From the NCBI RefSeq assembly GCF_000309485.1, contig NZ_AKIL01000080.1:1-5138 (forward strand): a DNA stretch of 5,138 nucleotides. The letters run 5' to 3'. The stretch is from Milkweed yellows phytoplasma str. MW1. GTDB taxonomy: Bacteria; Bacillota_I; Bacilli_A; Acholeplasmatales; Acholeplasmataceae. The notes under the pieces are model-generated. The model was not told where the DNA came from. It searched no databases and saw only the letters and a program-made list of their open reading frames with translations. Positions 1 to 5,138 of this stretch are shown piece by piece. A program made the position numbers and the translations under genes. Positions within the stretch are counted from its first letter, which is position 1. Each line of letters starts with the position of its first letter.

Positions 1-115
1 TTTTATTCTAAAAGAAAATAAAATTAAAATGTTTTTTTATAAAGAGTGAAATGAAAATAAATAGATATATTTTATAATTTTAACATAATGAAACCCAAAT
101 AAAATTTTCAACATA
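1..115. other. AT-rich stretch without recognisable gene
   Basis: Almost pure A/T with stops in every frame. I see no coding fragment, RNA gene or repeat here. It lies directly upstream of the promoter at 116-144. Confidence 0.6.
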
Positions 116-144
116 TTGCCAAAAGTTAATAAATTTCCTATAAT
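116..144 (+). promoter_or_regulatory. Sigma70-type promoter
   Basis: A -35 box TTGCCA (116-121) and a perfect -10 box TATAAT (139-144) are separated by exactly 17 bases. This is the spacing preferred by the housekeeping sigma factor RpoD. Transcription would start near 151, just before an AAAGAGG ribosome binding site (154-160). Downstream there is only a 16-codon ORF and then gene-poor DNA, so the promoter seems to have outlived its gene or to drive a short RNA. In such AT-rich DNA a -10 box alone means little; the paired boxes and the following RBS are what support the call. Confidence 0.5.
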
Positions 145-171
145 AATAGAAAAAAAGAGGCACAAAGATAA

Positions 172-222
172 ATGAAAGATGAACAAAAAACATCCATATT
201 TTTGATATTGCTAATTATTTAA
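172..222 (+). other. Possible 16-residue leader peptide or gene stub
   Basis: ATG at 172 follows an AAAGAGG ribosome binding site (154-160) by 11 bases and a good promoter by about 20 more. The ORF encodes MKDEQKTSIFLILLII and then TAA. The charged start followed by a run of Ile/Leu looks like the beginning of a signal peptide or membrane anchor, so this may be the surviving 5' end of a broken gene for a secreted or membrane protein. A true leader peptide is the other reading. The ORF is too short to prove either. Confidence 0.2.
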
Positions 223-675
223 TTTTAAACAAAAGAATTATTACAATCAAATTGTAGAGAATCCTATCTATAAAAGGAGGAGATAATAATAATTACAACC
301 ATAACATATTAAAGTAATTGATTATATTATAAATAAATACGTAAACACATCTGCTAGTCAATTAGATTGATAAAACATATTCAGAAATGTCTTTTAAATG
401 TTATTATATCGGAATCTGTTTGATATTTAAATGTTATTGAACCAGCAAATATTTGAGAGAATATTATTCCAAAGAAAAAATATAAGTTAATTTTTTGAAT
501 ATGTGATTTATTTCCTCATTACTGAAAAAACTTAATTAAAGATTTGGTTTAAAAAATAACCCTAACGATTCTCAAAATATGAAAGTCTTTTTTATGAAAA
601 AAAATAAAAAACCGCTAAACTATTACAAAAAAGTATAATGGAATCATATTAAATTAAATAAAAAAGTGAAAAAAA
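223..675. other. Gene-poor decayed DNA
   Basis: There is no convincing coding region in any frame. A strong Shine-Dalgarno (AAAAGGAGG, 272-280) has no ATG, GTG or TTG at usable distance, so it is probably what is left of a lost gene start. A 13-base direct repeat occurs at 393-405 and 426-438. An AAAACCGCTAA sequence near 607-617 resembles the 5' arm of the terminator at 728-746. The stretch reads as the eroded end of a mobile unit. Confidence 0.5.
393..438 (+). repeat. Pair of 13-base direct repeats
   Basis: TTTAAATGTTATT occurs at 393-405 and again at 426-438, with start points 33 bases apart. The repeat is short and AT-rich and there is no third copy in the vicinity, so it may be chance or a relic of slippage or duplication. 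Confidence 0.3.
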
Positions 676-782
676 ATATCTTAGCGAGATCGATTGTTTA
701 GACTTCTATTCAAAAAAATAATTAACTAAACCGCTTAATGCGATTTTTTTATTTGTTAAGGGTTCCAAAGAGGCCTTATTTG
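676..782 (+). repeat. Degenerate direct repeat, copy A
   Basis: This segment matches 2030-2152 in the same orientation. Shared parts, in order, are: a C-terminal tail (ILARSIV then stop here, ILVRLVV then stop in copy B); a CTATTCAAAAAAA block; an AAACCGCTTAAT terminator arm followed by a T-run and ATTTG; and an 18-base identity CCAAAGAGGCCTTATTTG (765-782). Copy B carries about 25 extra bases between the T-run and the identical block, and copy A has a few extra bases before the terminator. The order (gene tail, terminator, next gene) suggests two relics of one duplicated PMU segment. Confidence 0.65.
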
Positions 783-874
783 AAGTAGCTTCACAAACTA
801 CAACGTCTGATAATGACGCACTTCATATCCTCGGTAAGCTAAAAGAAAGAATAGCAGATTACAGCAGAGGATAA
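722..874 (+). pseudogene. Coding fragment, unknown PMU-type protein (copy A)
   Basis: The frame is open from 722 to the TAA at 872-874 but has no start codon. The part from 761 on reads GSKEALFEVASQ, then TTTSDNDALHILGKL, then KERIADYSRG and stop, a soluble, charged, helix-prone C-terminal tail. By hand count 761-874 is about 39 percent G+C, clearly above its surroundings, which fits recently coding or transferred DNA. The KEALF start is shared with the fragment at 2104-2259, after which the two diverge. I do not recognise the family. The duplicated upstream terminator suggests it was the gene following a terminated transcription unit in the original element. Confidence 0.4.
728..750 (+). terminator. 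Intrinsic terminator in repeat copy A
   Basis: AAACCGC (728-734) pairs with GCGATTT (740-746) around a TTAAT loop, with one C-A mismatch in the stem, and a T-run follows directly. It lies just after the stop codon of the gene tail ending in ILARSIV, as expected for a rho-independent terminator. The equivalent hairpin in copy B (2073-2096) is more damaged: AAAC-C-G against CGTTT with one bulged C. Confidence 0.5.
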
Positions 875-952
875 AAGCAGGTTAATGAGAAAACCCAAAA
901 AAATTTATCTTTTTTATAAAAAAAACCAAAATAGGCAAAGGAGTTTGAGAAG

Positions 953-1048
953 ATGATACAAAAACTATCTTTTAAGAATAAATATTATTATAAAAAGAAT
1001 AAAAAGATTGATGAAATTTATTTTAAAGTTGATGATCTTACAGTTTAA
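953..1048 (+). CDS. Small basic ORF upstream of the membrane protein gene
   Basis: This 31-residue ORF starts at ATG 953, nine bases after a good AAAGGAG ribosome binding site (937-943). The product is lysine- and tyrosine-rich (FKNKYYYKKNKKIDEIYFK), with no membrane segment and no family I recognise. Its TAA ends two bases before the ATG of the membrane protein gene, which has no clear Shine-Dalgarno of its own, so its translation may deliver ribosomes to that gene. A shorter ORF (885-956) overlaps its start by ATGA but has weak start signals. This could be a gene remnant serving as a leader, or a real small protein. Confidence 0.35.
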   Translation: MIQKLSFKNKYYYKKNKKIDEIYFKVDDLTV

Positions 1049-1050
1049 AT

Positions 1051-1839
1051 ATGAAAAAAAGAATGAGAAATAATCTAACAACCCAAAGAAATACATTTTC
1101 TAAAACAGCATTTATTATTCTTTTTTTAATCACTGCTGTGTTGGTTTATGTGGATAAAGTATTATATCTTTATAAAATGAATACTTTTTTCAACTTAACT
1201 CCTTTATTGTTTTGGGAACAAAAAAAATTAATTGTTTATTGTGCTTTATATGCTGCTTTGTACTTTTTTACCGCTCAAAGCAATTTTTTAGTCATTCTTT
1301 TTTTAATACTTAGTCTTACTAAATTTAAACATCGAAAATCATATTCTTTATTTTCTTTTATCGTTTTAGTGGATATGTTGTTAACAGGTTTAGTTTGGTG
1401 GTTAATTGCTGCTCCTTATTCCGAATGGAACCTTTTAACAACTAATCCTTCGCATATTAGTTGTTTTGAACATACTTATTTTCCTATTTTATATGTTTTA
1501 TTTTATTTTTTTAATCATGATATAGTTTGTTTAAAATTTAAACAAAGTTTAATGGTTTTGTTCCATCCTCTCTTTTATCTCTTTTATTCTTTGTTTTTGG
1601 GTTTTGTGAGTGATCAAAAATGGTATATTTATCCTTATAATTTTATGAATCCTCATTCAAAATGCGCTTTAAATGATTCTTTATTAAAGTTTTTGGGTGG
1701 CGATCATTACAAAGAGGCCCAAGGATTCTTTGGTGTTTGTCTTAATAATCTTCTTTTGATAGGTATTTTGTTAAGCGTCATTCCTTTATTATTGAAAATT
1801 AAAAAATATTGTTGCCCTCCTCAAAAAAGAGCCGTTTAA
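1051..1839 (+). CDS. Pr6Pr-like multipass membrane protein
   Basis: A 262-residue protein with about seven hydrophobic segments (roughly residues 19-39, 58-75, 76-90, 97-120, 142-155, 165-186, 227-250), a basic N-terminus and a basic C-terminal tail. By memory of the family it matches bacterial Pr6Pr proteins, relatives of eukaryotic FAR-17a/AIG1: YFFTAQSNFLV (71-81), LTGLVWWLIAAP (111-122), HTYFPILYVLFYFF (141-154), HPLFYLFYSLFLGF (172-185) and WYIYPYNFMNP (191-201) fall in the family order and length. AIG1 and ADTRP are hydrolases of fatty acid esters of hydroxy fatty acids that use a membrane Thr and His; Thr74 and His141 are candidates by position (inference). The bacterial role is unknown. 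The start is taken at 1051, close behind the preceding small ORF; Met5 at 1063 is an alternative. No terminator is seen directly after the gene. It is the only long intact gene within decayed mobile DNA. The membrane call is certain; the family call is likely. Confidence 0.72.
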   Translation: MKKRMRNNLTTQRNTFSKTAFIILFLITAVLVYVDKVLYLYKMNTFFNLTPLLFWEQKKLIVYCALYAALYFFTAQSNFLVILFLILSLTKFKHRKSYSLFSFIVLVDMLLTGLVWWLIAAPYSEWNLLTTNPSHISCFEHTYFPILYVLFYFFNHDIVCLKFKQSLMVLFHPLFYLFYSLFLGFVSDQKWYIYPYNFMNPHSKCALNDSLLKFLGGDHYKEAQGFFGVCLNNLLLIGILLSVIPLLLKIKKYCCPPQKRAV

Positions 1840-1877
1840 AGGAAAAAAGAAATTATGAAAAAAAGGAGTTGTTAAGT

Positions 1878-2053
1878 ATGAACGAGAAAAAAGAATGCCA
1901 AATAAGAACGCCTTAAAAACAAAATTAATGGGATTAAAATGTGAAAAAATTGAAATTATTAAAGATAACGAAACCGCAATTAAAGAAATTCATTTTGAGT
2001 TCGAAGAAAAATATTTGAATAGTTTACAAATATTAGTAAGACTGGTTGTTTGA
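1878..2053 (+). pseudogene. Frameshifted small gene, unknown protein
   Basis: An AAAAAGGAG ribosome binding site (ending at 1868) sits nine bases before ATG 1878, but this frame stops after 12 codons (TAA 1914-1916). The protein-like reading continues in another frame from ATG 1895 to TGA 2051-2053, 52 codons, including LKTKLMGLKCEKIEII and KEIHFEFEEKYLNSLQILVR. An indel near 1885-1900 is the simplest explanation. The alternative is that ATG 1895 is the true start with a poorly placed RBS. The product is charged, helix-prone and without membrane segments; I do not recognise it. Its last residues (ILVRLVV) match the tail in repeat copy A (ILARSIV), so a relative of this gene once preceded that copy too. 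Confidence 0.45.
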
Positions 2054-2152
2054 ACTCCTATTCAAAAAAAATAAACCGCTTAATTCGTTTTTTTATTTGC
2101 TAAAAACGAGGAAGTACCACCCACAGTGAAGGTGCCAAAGAGGCCTTATTTG
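2030..2152 (+). repeat. Degenerate direct repeat, copy B
   Basis: This is the second copy of the segment at 676-782, in the same orientation and about 1.35 kb downstream. It contains the tail of the small gene ending at 2053, the CTATTCAAAAAAA block (2058-2070), a damaged AAACCG...CGTTT terminator with T-run (2073-2096), about 25 bases absent from copy A, and the 18-base identical block (2135-2152). The two copies bracket the membrane protein gene. Confidence 0.65.
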
Positions 2153-2259
2153 CAACAATCAAAACCAAAGTAAATAAAAGTGAAATAAAATTTCAAAAAA
2201 GTGGCACTTGTTTGAAAAATCCGCTATATATTAATGAGAGGTTATTTGACTTTCTATAA
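2104..2259 (+). pseudogene. Coding fragment, unknown PMU-type protein (copy B)
   Basis: The frame is open from 2104 to TAA 2257-2259 without a start codon. It reads THSEGAKEALFATIKTKV and then NKSEIKFQKSGTCL. GAKEALF corresponds to GSKEALF in the copy A fragment, so both descend from one gene family. Downstream of about 2220 the frame runs into sequence that I assign to the group II intron, so the last 13 codons are probably not original. I do not recognise the protein. Confidence 0.35.
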
Positions 2260-2379
2260 ATAACTCGAACAACTTTAGAACCGCCGTATGCTTGGAAACT
2301 TGCTCGTACAGTGGTGTGTGGGGCAGTTTGTAATAGAGAGAAATCCTGAAACGCATCTGATATTCTGATATATCACGAT
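2230..2379 (+). mobile_element. Group II intron 3' end remnant (domains IV end, V, VI)
   Basis: Group II introns are self-splicing retroelements. Their catalytic domain V is highly conserved, and one common bacterial form begins GAACCGCCGTAT and closes with GGTGGTGTG. Here GAACCGCCGTATGC (2278-2291) is followed by GGAAAC and then TACAGTGGTGTG (2307-2318). Arm 2280-2288 pairs with 2307-2315 except for one C-A mismatch, and a GAAA tetraloop (2295-2298) caps GCTTG/CTTGC, which now has two T-T mismatches. The usual false translation of this RNA, EPPYA, is visible in frame. The mutations and the absence of any reverse transcriptase upstream show that this is a dead fragment. The left edge is a guess; the right edge may be CACGAT at 2374-2379, which resembles common intron 3' ends. 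The domain V call is good, the boundaries are poor. Confidence 0.62.
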
Positions 2380-2398
2380 TATTTTTTATATAAAATTC

Positions 2399-2856
2399 GA
2401 GTCCAAAAATAGGTCGCAGTTCATTCCAACGCCATACCAAATTGTTGAAACTATAGGTATTTTAGGTCACAAAGAAGTTAAAGATTGTGAAGAACCCAAT
2501 CTTTTGATCATTATTACCGAATATGCAGATGATGACGAAAAAATAGACAAGGTTAAAGTGTATAAACCTGAAAAAGGAAAGCATTTTAAAACTGTAAATT
2601 TTTATAAAGAGTTAATTAATATAGTTTATAATTACGACGTTAACACAGGAAACTGTGAAAAAGCAACTCATTATTACAAAGAATCGATACTTTAGGAAAC
2701 TTTATACAATCATAAAACAGAGAAAGAAAAAAATACATATCTTCTAATTCCGATGGTTGTTCCATCTACTCCATAAAAGAATATAACTCTTTAAAAGGTG
2801 CAGAAATCAAAACTACTTATTACAAAAAAGATGGAACAGTCAAAAGCATAAAATAA
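2399..2856 (+). pseudogene. DUF2963-type protein, frameshifted
   Basis: Two frames together give one DUF2963-like protein, a phytoplasma family built of repeats of the type xxDGKTIxxIxEYDxxTGKxIKxTYY and usually carried on PMUs. The first part, frame open from 2369 to TAG 2693-2695, reads FIPTPYQIVETIGILGHKEV, then IIITEYADDDEKIDKVKVYK, then YDVNTGNCEKATHYYKE. The second part, open from 2716 to TAA 2854-2856 in another frame, reads NSDGCSIYSIKEYNSLKG and then AEIKTTYYKKDGTVKSIK. A frameshift between about 2680 and 2728 separates them. A TTG at 2504 opens a 63-codon ORF but has no Shine-Dalgarno, so I do not treat it as a gene. The N-terminal membrane anchor or signal usual in such proteins is missing, its place taken by the intron remnant. 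The family's function is unknown; exported PMU proteins are suspected of host interaction. Confidence 0.6.
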
Positions 2857-2885
2857 CATCAAACCTTATTCTTTTAAAAATATAC

Positions 2886-2915
2886 AAAAAAAGACCCATA
2901 AAAAAGTCTTTTTTT
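2886..2915. terminator. Bidirectional intrinsic terminator
   Basis: AAAAAAAGAC (2886-2895) pairs perfectly with GTCTTTTTTT (2906-2915) around a 10-base loop. Because both arms carry A/T runs, the hairpin ends in a T-run on either strand. It lies 30 bases after the DUF2963 pseudogene stop and 11 bases beyond the priA stop, so it can end both convergent transcripts. Only three G-C pairs support it, so it may be leaky. Confidence 0.7.
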
Positions 2916-2926
2916 ATTGATGATAA

Positions 2927-5104
2927 TTAAATAATATTAGCAAAACGATCGAACAACAATAAAGCATCTTTTTGTAAATGATTTTGAATAATAAAATCTA
3001 AATTTAAAGGCCAATCGTTATATTTGATAGTTAATAAAACGCGATATAAGTTGTTTTTTTTAGGAATTAAGGGAATAGAGGGGCCTAAAACTTTTATTTT
3101 ATGATAAAAATTGTTTTCTAAAATTTTTTTTAAATTATGAGCAATATTTAACACATTGTTAATAAACCTATGAGCTATCATTATTTTACTAACACAAACG
3201 AAAGGCGGATTTTGGGAAGTCTTTCTTTCTTGTAAATTGGTTTTTAAAAAATAATTGATATTATAGTTCACAGCACTCGTAATAGCGTAATGTTGAGTAT
3301 CGTAACTTTGTACCATAACTTGTTCTTTTTGAGCGTGTTTGGCTATATGAGTTAATAATTGAAAAGTTTTTTCTGAAGCTTTAAAATGAGGAATATTTAA
3401 TAAGATATCTGCCATAATGACGCCCACTAAAGCGACATTAGAAAAATTGAAATTTTTAGCAATAATTTGAGTTCCTAATAAAATATCTATTTTATCTTTT
3501 TTAAAATCGTTTAATATTTTTTCATATTTTTTGACATTAGTAATAGTTTCTGAATCCATTCTCACTATTTTACTGTGCGGAAATTTATCTTGTAAAAAAT
3601 CTTCCACATATTCAATGCCTAAACTAACTTTTTTCATAGCTATTTCTGCACAAGACGGACATTTAGAAGTAAATTTGTCACTATATCCGCAAAAACTACA
3701 TTTTAAAATGTTTTTAGAACGAAAAAAAGTTAAACTTTGTTGACATTTAACACATTTAGGAACATAACTACAAAAACGACACAAAACAAAAGGAGAAAAA
3801 CCTTTTGAATTAATAAATAAAATATTTTTACGATTATTTTCAATATTTTGTTCTAAAGCTTGAGTTAATTCTGTAGATAAAGGAGATAAATTCCCTTTTT
3901 TCAATTCTTCCCTCATATCAATGAGTTTCATCGTTTTAGCTTTATCATTTAATTTTAAAACTAACAATTCATATTGTTTCTTTTTAAAACGATAATAACT
4001 TTCTAAAGAAGGGGTAGAGCTACTTAAAATTAAGGGGATATTGTGGTAAAGGCTTCTAATATGAGCCAATTCTTTAGAATCATAATTGGGTATTTTTTCT
4101 TTTTCTAATAAAGATTCGTCATGTTCTTGGTCAATAATGATAGTTCCTAAATTATTAAGAGGAGAAAAAATAGCCATCCTAGTACCAATCACTAAATTAA
4201 TTTTTTGCTCTTTAATGGCTTGATTTTGTTTTAAATTTTCTAAATGAGTCATTTCTCCGTTTAAAACGGATATCGGCAAATGAGGAAAAAAAGTTTTAAT
4301 TTGAGCCACCAATTGTTTAATTAAAATAATTTCCGGAACCAATAGAAGGATTTGTTTTTGATTGGCTAAATTTTGTTCTATTAATTTTAAATAAAGGCGA
4401 GTTTTATCTAAATCATTGTTATAATATAATAAATAAGTTTGATGACGAAATAAATTGATTTTATCAAAAACAGCTTTTTGTTGAGAAGTTAAAAAAATTT
4501 CTTTATTAACTAGTTCTTCTGAAAAAATTTTTTTTTCCTCTATAATAGAGGATTTTTTTTTAAGAACAATTTTTTTCATCATATTTTCGTAAGATAATTC
4601 TTTTAAATCATCTTTAGTCATAGTGATAATATCAATTATTTTTTGGTTTTTTAATTTTTGCAACTCCTTGTTTAAAGATTCTTTGTCTACCTTTAAAAGC
4701 CATTTATTTTTTTCTAAATAAGTTTTAATTTCAGAAGGAATTAATTCTTCTTGAAGAACAATTATTTTTTTAACATAAGGAACTAAAAGGCTTTTCGGAA
4801 AAATAGTTCTATAAACAGAAGATTTAAGTGTAAAAGGAATTTTTAAAATTTCATCAGCCAATAAAAACATTTCTTCATCGAAAAAAGGAGTTTTATCCAA
4901 TAATTCAATAATGGGTTTTTTCGCGAATTTGCTAGCGGATTTAATATTAACAATATAACCTAAACGATGTGTATTTTGCTTACCAAAAGAAACAATCACT
5001 CTCATACCTTTTTTAACTAAAGGTTCTAATTCTGCAGGTATAACATAATCAAAACATTGATTTAAAGAAGTGCTTTCCACATCTATAATAATTTCCGCAA
5101 ACAT
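2927..5104 (-). CDS. priA: PriA, primosomal replication restart protein, helicase motifs degenerate
   Basis: PriA binds stalled forks and D-loops in the cytoplasm and starts reloading of the replicative helicase. At 725 residues the length is normal (E. coli 732). Order: N-terminal 3' DNA-end-binding domain (about 1-105, FDYVIPAELEP, GYIVNI), winged-helix region (about 106-195), helicase lobe 1 with Q motif LTSQQKAV (205-212) and VPEIILIKQL (256-265), zinc region, lobe 2, and C-terminal domain (RKTSQNPPF 627-635, LGPSIPLIPKKNNLYR 673-688). Eight cysteines (442, 445, 451, 454, 469, 472, 482, 485) keep the spacing of the E. coli protein. The ATPase motifs are broken: the P-loop GVTGSGKT is YNNDLDKT (228-235, Lys234 kept), DEEH is DQEH (325-328), AKGHDFP is AKNFNFS (549-555), and motif VI AGRAGR is AKHAQK (588-593), with about four residues missing after it. 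ATP hydrolysis is therefore unlikely, while DNA and partner binding may remain. ATG 5104 has an AAGAGG site six bases upstream. The identity is certain; loss of helicase activity is inferred. Confidence 0.96.
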   Translation of the reverse strand: MFAEIIIDVESTSLNQCFDYVIPAELEPLVKKGMRVIVSFGKQNTHRLGYIVNIKSASKFAKKPIIELLDKTPFFDEEMFLLADEILKIPFTLKSSVYRTIFPKSLLVPYVKKIIVLQEELIPSEIKTYLEKNKWLLKVDKESLNKELQKLKNQKIIDIITMTKDDLKELSYENMMKKIVLKKKSSIIEEKKIFSEELVNKEIFLTSQQKAVFDKINLFRHQTYLLYYNNDLDKTRLYLKLIEQNLANQKQILLLVPEIILIKQLVAQIKTFFPHLPISVLNGEMTHLENLKQNQAIKEQKINLVIGTRMAIFSPLNNLGTIIIDQEHDESLLEKEKIPNYDSKELAHIRSLYHNIPLILSSSTPSLESYYRFKKKQYELLVLKLNDKAKTMKLIDMREELKKGNLSPLSTELTQALEQNIENNRKNILFINSKGFSPFVLCRFCSYVPKCVKCQQSLTFFRSKNILKCSFCGYSDKFTSKCPSCAEIAMKKVSLGIEYVEDFLQDKFPHSKIVRMDSETITNVKKYEKILNDFKKDKIDILLGTQIIAKNFNFSNVALVGVIMADILLNIPHFKASEKTFQLLTHIAKHAQKEQVMVQSYDTQHYAITSAVNYNINYFLKTNLQERKTSQNPPFVCVSKIMIAHRFINNVLNIAHNLKKILENNFYHKIKVLGPSIPLIPKKNNLYRVLLTIKYNDWPLNLDFIIQNHLQKDALLLFDRFANII
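4528..4561. other. Hairpin between two nine-base T runs inside priA
   Basis: T runs of nine (4528-4536 and 4553-4561) flank TCCTCTA (4536-4542), loop TAA, TAGAGGA (4546-4552), a perfect 7-bp inverted repeat. On the plus strand this is a hairpin followed by a T tract, the form of an intrinsic terminator antisense to priA. In the priA mRNA it gives two A9 tracts around a hairpin, coding for residues about 182-193 in the linker before the helicase core. A9 tracts are known places of RNA polymerase slippage in AT-rich bacteria. Whether it does anything is unknown. Confidence 0.4.
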
Positions 5105-5130
5105 CCTGAACCTCTTTTATTTTTATTATA
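5105..5130 (-). promoter_or_regulatory. priA ribosome binding site and -10 box
   Basis: On the minus strand TATAAT (5125-5130) is followed by AAAGAGG (5111-5117) and, six bases further, the priA ATG. The -10 box lies so close that the leader would be only about 18 bases. The -35 box would fall beyond the window edge, so the promoter cannot be confirmed; the ribosome binding site supports the chosen start. Confidence 0.5.
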
Positions 5131-5138
5131 TACAGATA

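Noticed and set aside
381..515. 44-codon minus-strand open frame reading IFSQIFAGSITFKYQTDSD
   Set aside because: It looks somewhat like a signal peptide start, but it has no start codon or RBS, and open frames of this length are expected by chance in DNA of this size.
676..2152. Insertion sequence bounded by the repeats
   Set aside because: The repeats are direct rather than inverted, contain pieces of genes and a terminator, and there is no transposase between them.
2231..2440. 69-codon minus-strand ORF
   Set aside because: It lies antisense across the group II intron domain V and the start of the DUF2963 remnant. The open frame comes from the structured, less AT-rich RNA sequence, and there is no RBS before its start.
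2504..2695. TTG-started 63-codon ORF taken as a gene of its own
   Set aside because: There is no Shine-Dalgarno, the frame is open well upstream, and the family similarity continues in another frame downstream, so it is part of a pseudogene.
1..2900. CRISPR array, tRNA or rRNA gene
   Set aside because: I found no regularly spaced repeats, no T-loop motif of the GGTTCGAATC type with an acceptor stem, and no rRNA-like block.
3531..3743. 70-codon plus-strand ORF
   Set aside because: It is wholly antisense to the zinc-binding region of priA, where G+C is locally higher; it is a shadow of that gene.

Overview
The window looks like phytoplasma chromosome (Mollicutes, Acholeplasmatales). It is very AT-rich, its intact genes read with TGA as a stop and TGG as tryptophan (so not the Mycoplasma/Spiroplasma code), and two healthy genes sit among broken fragments that include a DUF2963-type protein, a family typical of phytoplasma mobile units (PMUs). 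The species cannot be named from the sequence.

Layout. Bases 1-675 hold no recognisable gene, only a well-formed promoter (116-144) followed by a 16-codon ORF and an orphan Shine-Dalgarno. Bases 676-782 are the first copy (A) of a degenerate direct repeat made of the C-terminal tail of one gene, a terminator hairpin and the beginning of a second gene fragment. A 31-codon ORF (953-1048) runs almost directly into an intact 262-residue membrane protein (1051-1839) that resembles the Pr6Pr / FAR-17a-AIG1 family. Bases 1878-2053 are a frame-damaged small gene whose tail starts the second repeat copy (B, 2030-2152). Bases about 2230-2379 carry the 3' end of a decayed group II intron, recognised by its domain V. 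It is followed at once by a DUF2963-like pseudogene (2399-2856). A 10-bp bidirectional hairpin terminator (2886-2915) separates this wreckage from a convergent, full-length priA (2927-5104, minus strand), which has its own RBS and -10 box at the right edge.

Reading. The left 2.9 kb is a graveyard of a PMU-like element that was later hit by a group II intron. Only the membrane protein gene has kept an open frame there. The right part is core chromosome.

The most interesting point is PriA itself. The frame is complete and the zinc-binding cysteines have exactly the family spacing, but the helicase ATPase motifs are wrecked: the P-loop glycines are gone, DEEH is DQEH, and the motif VI arginines are lost. 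This suggests a PriA kept as a DNA-binding restart or loading factor without helicase activity.
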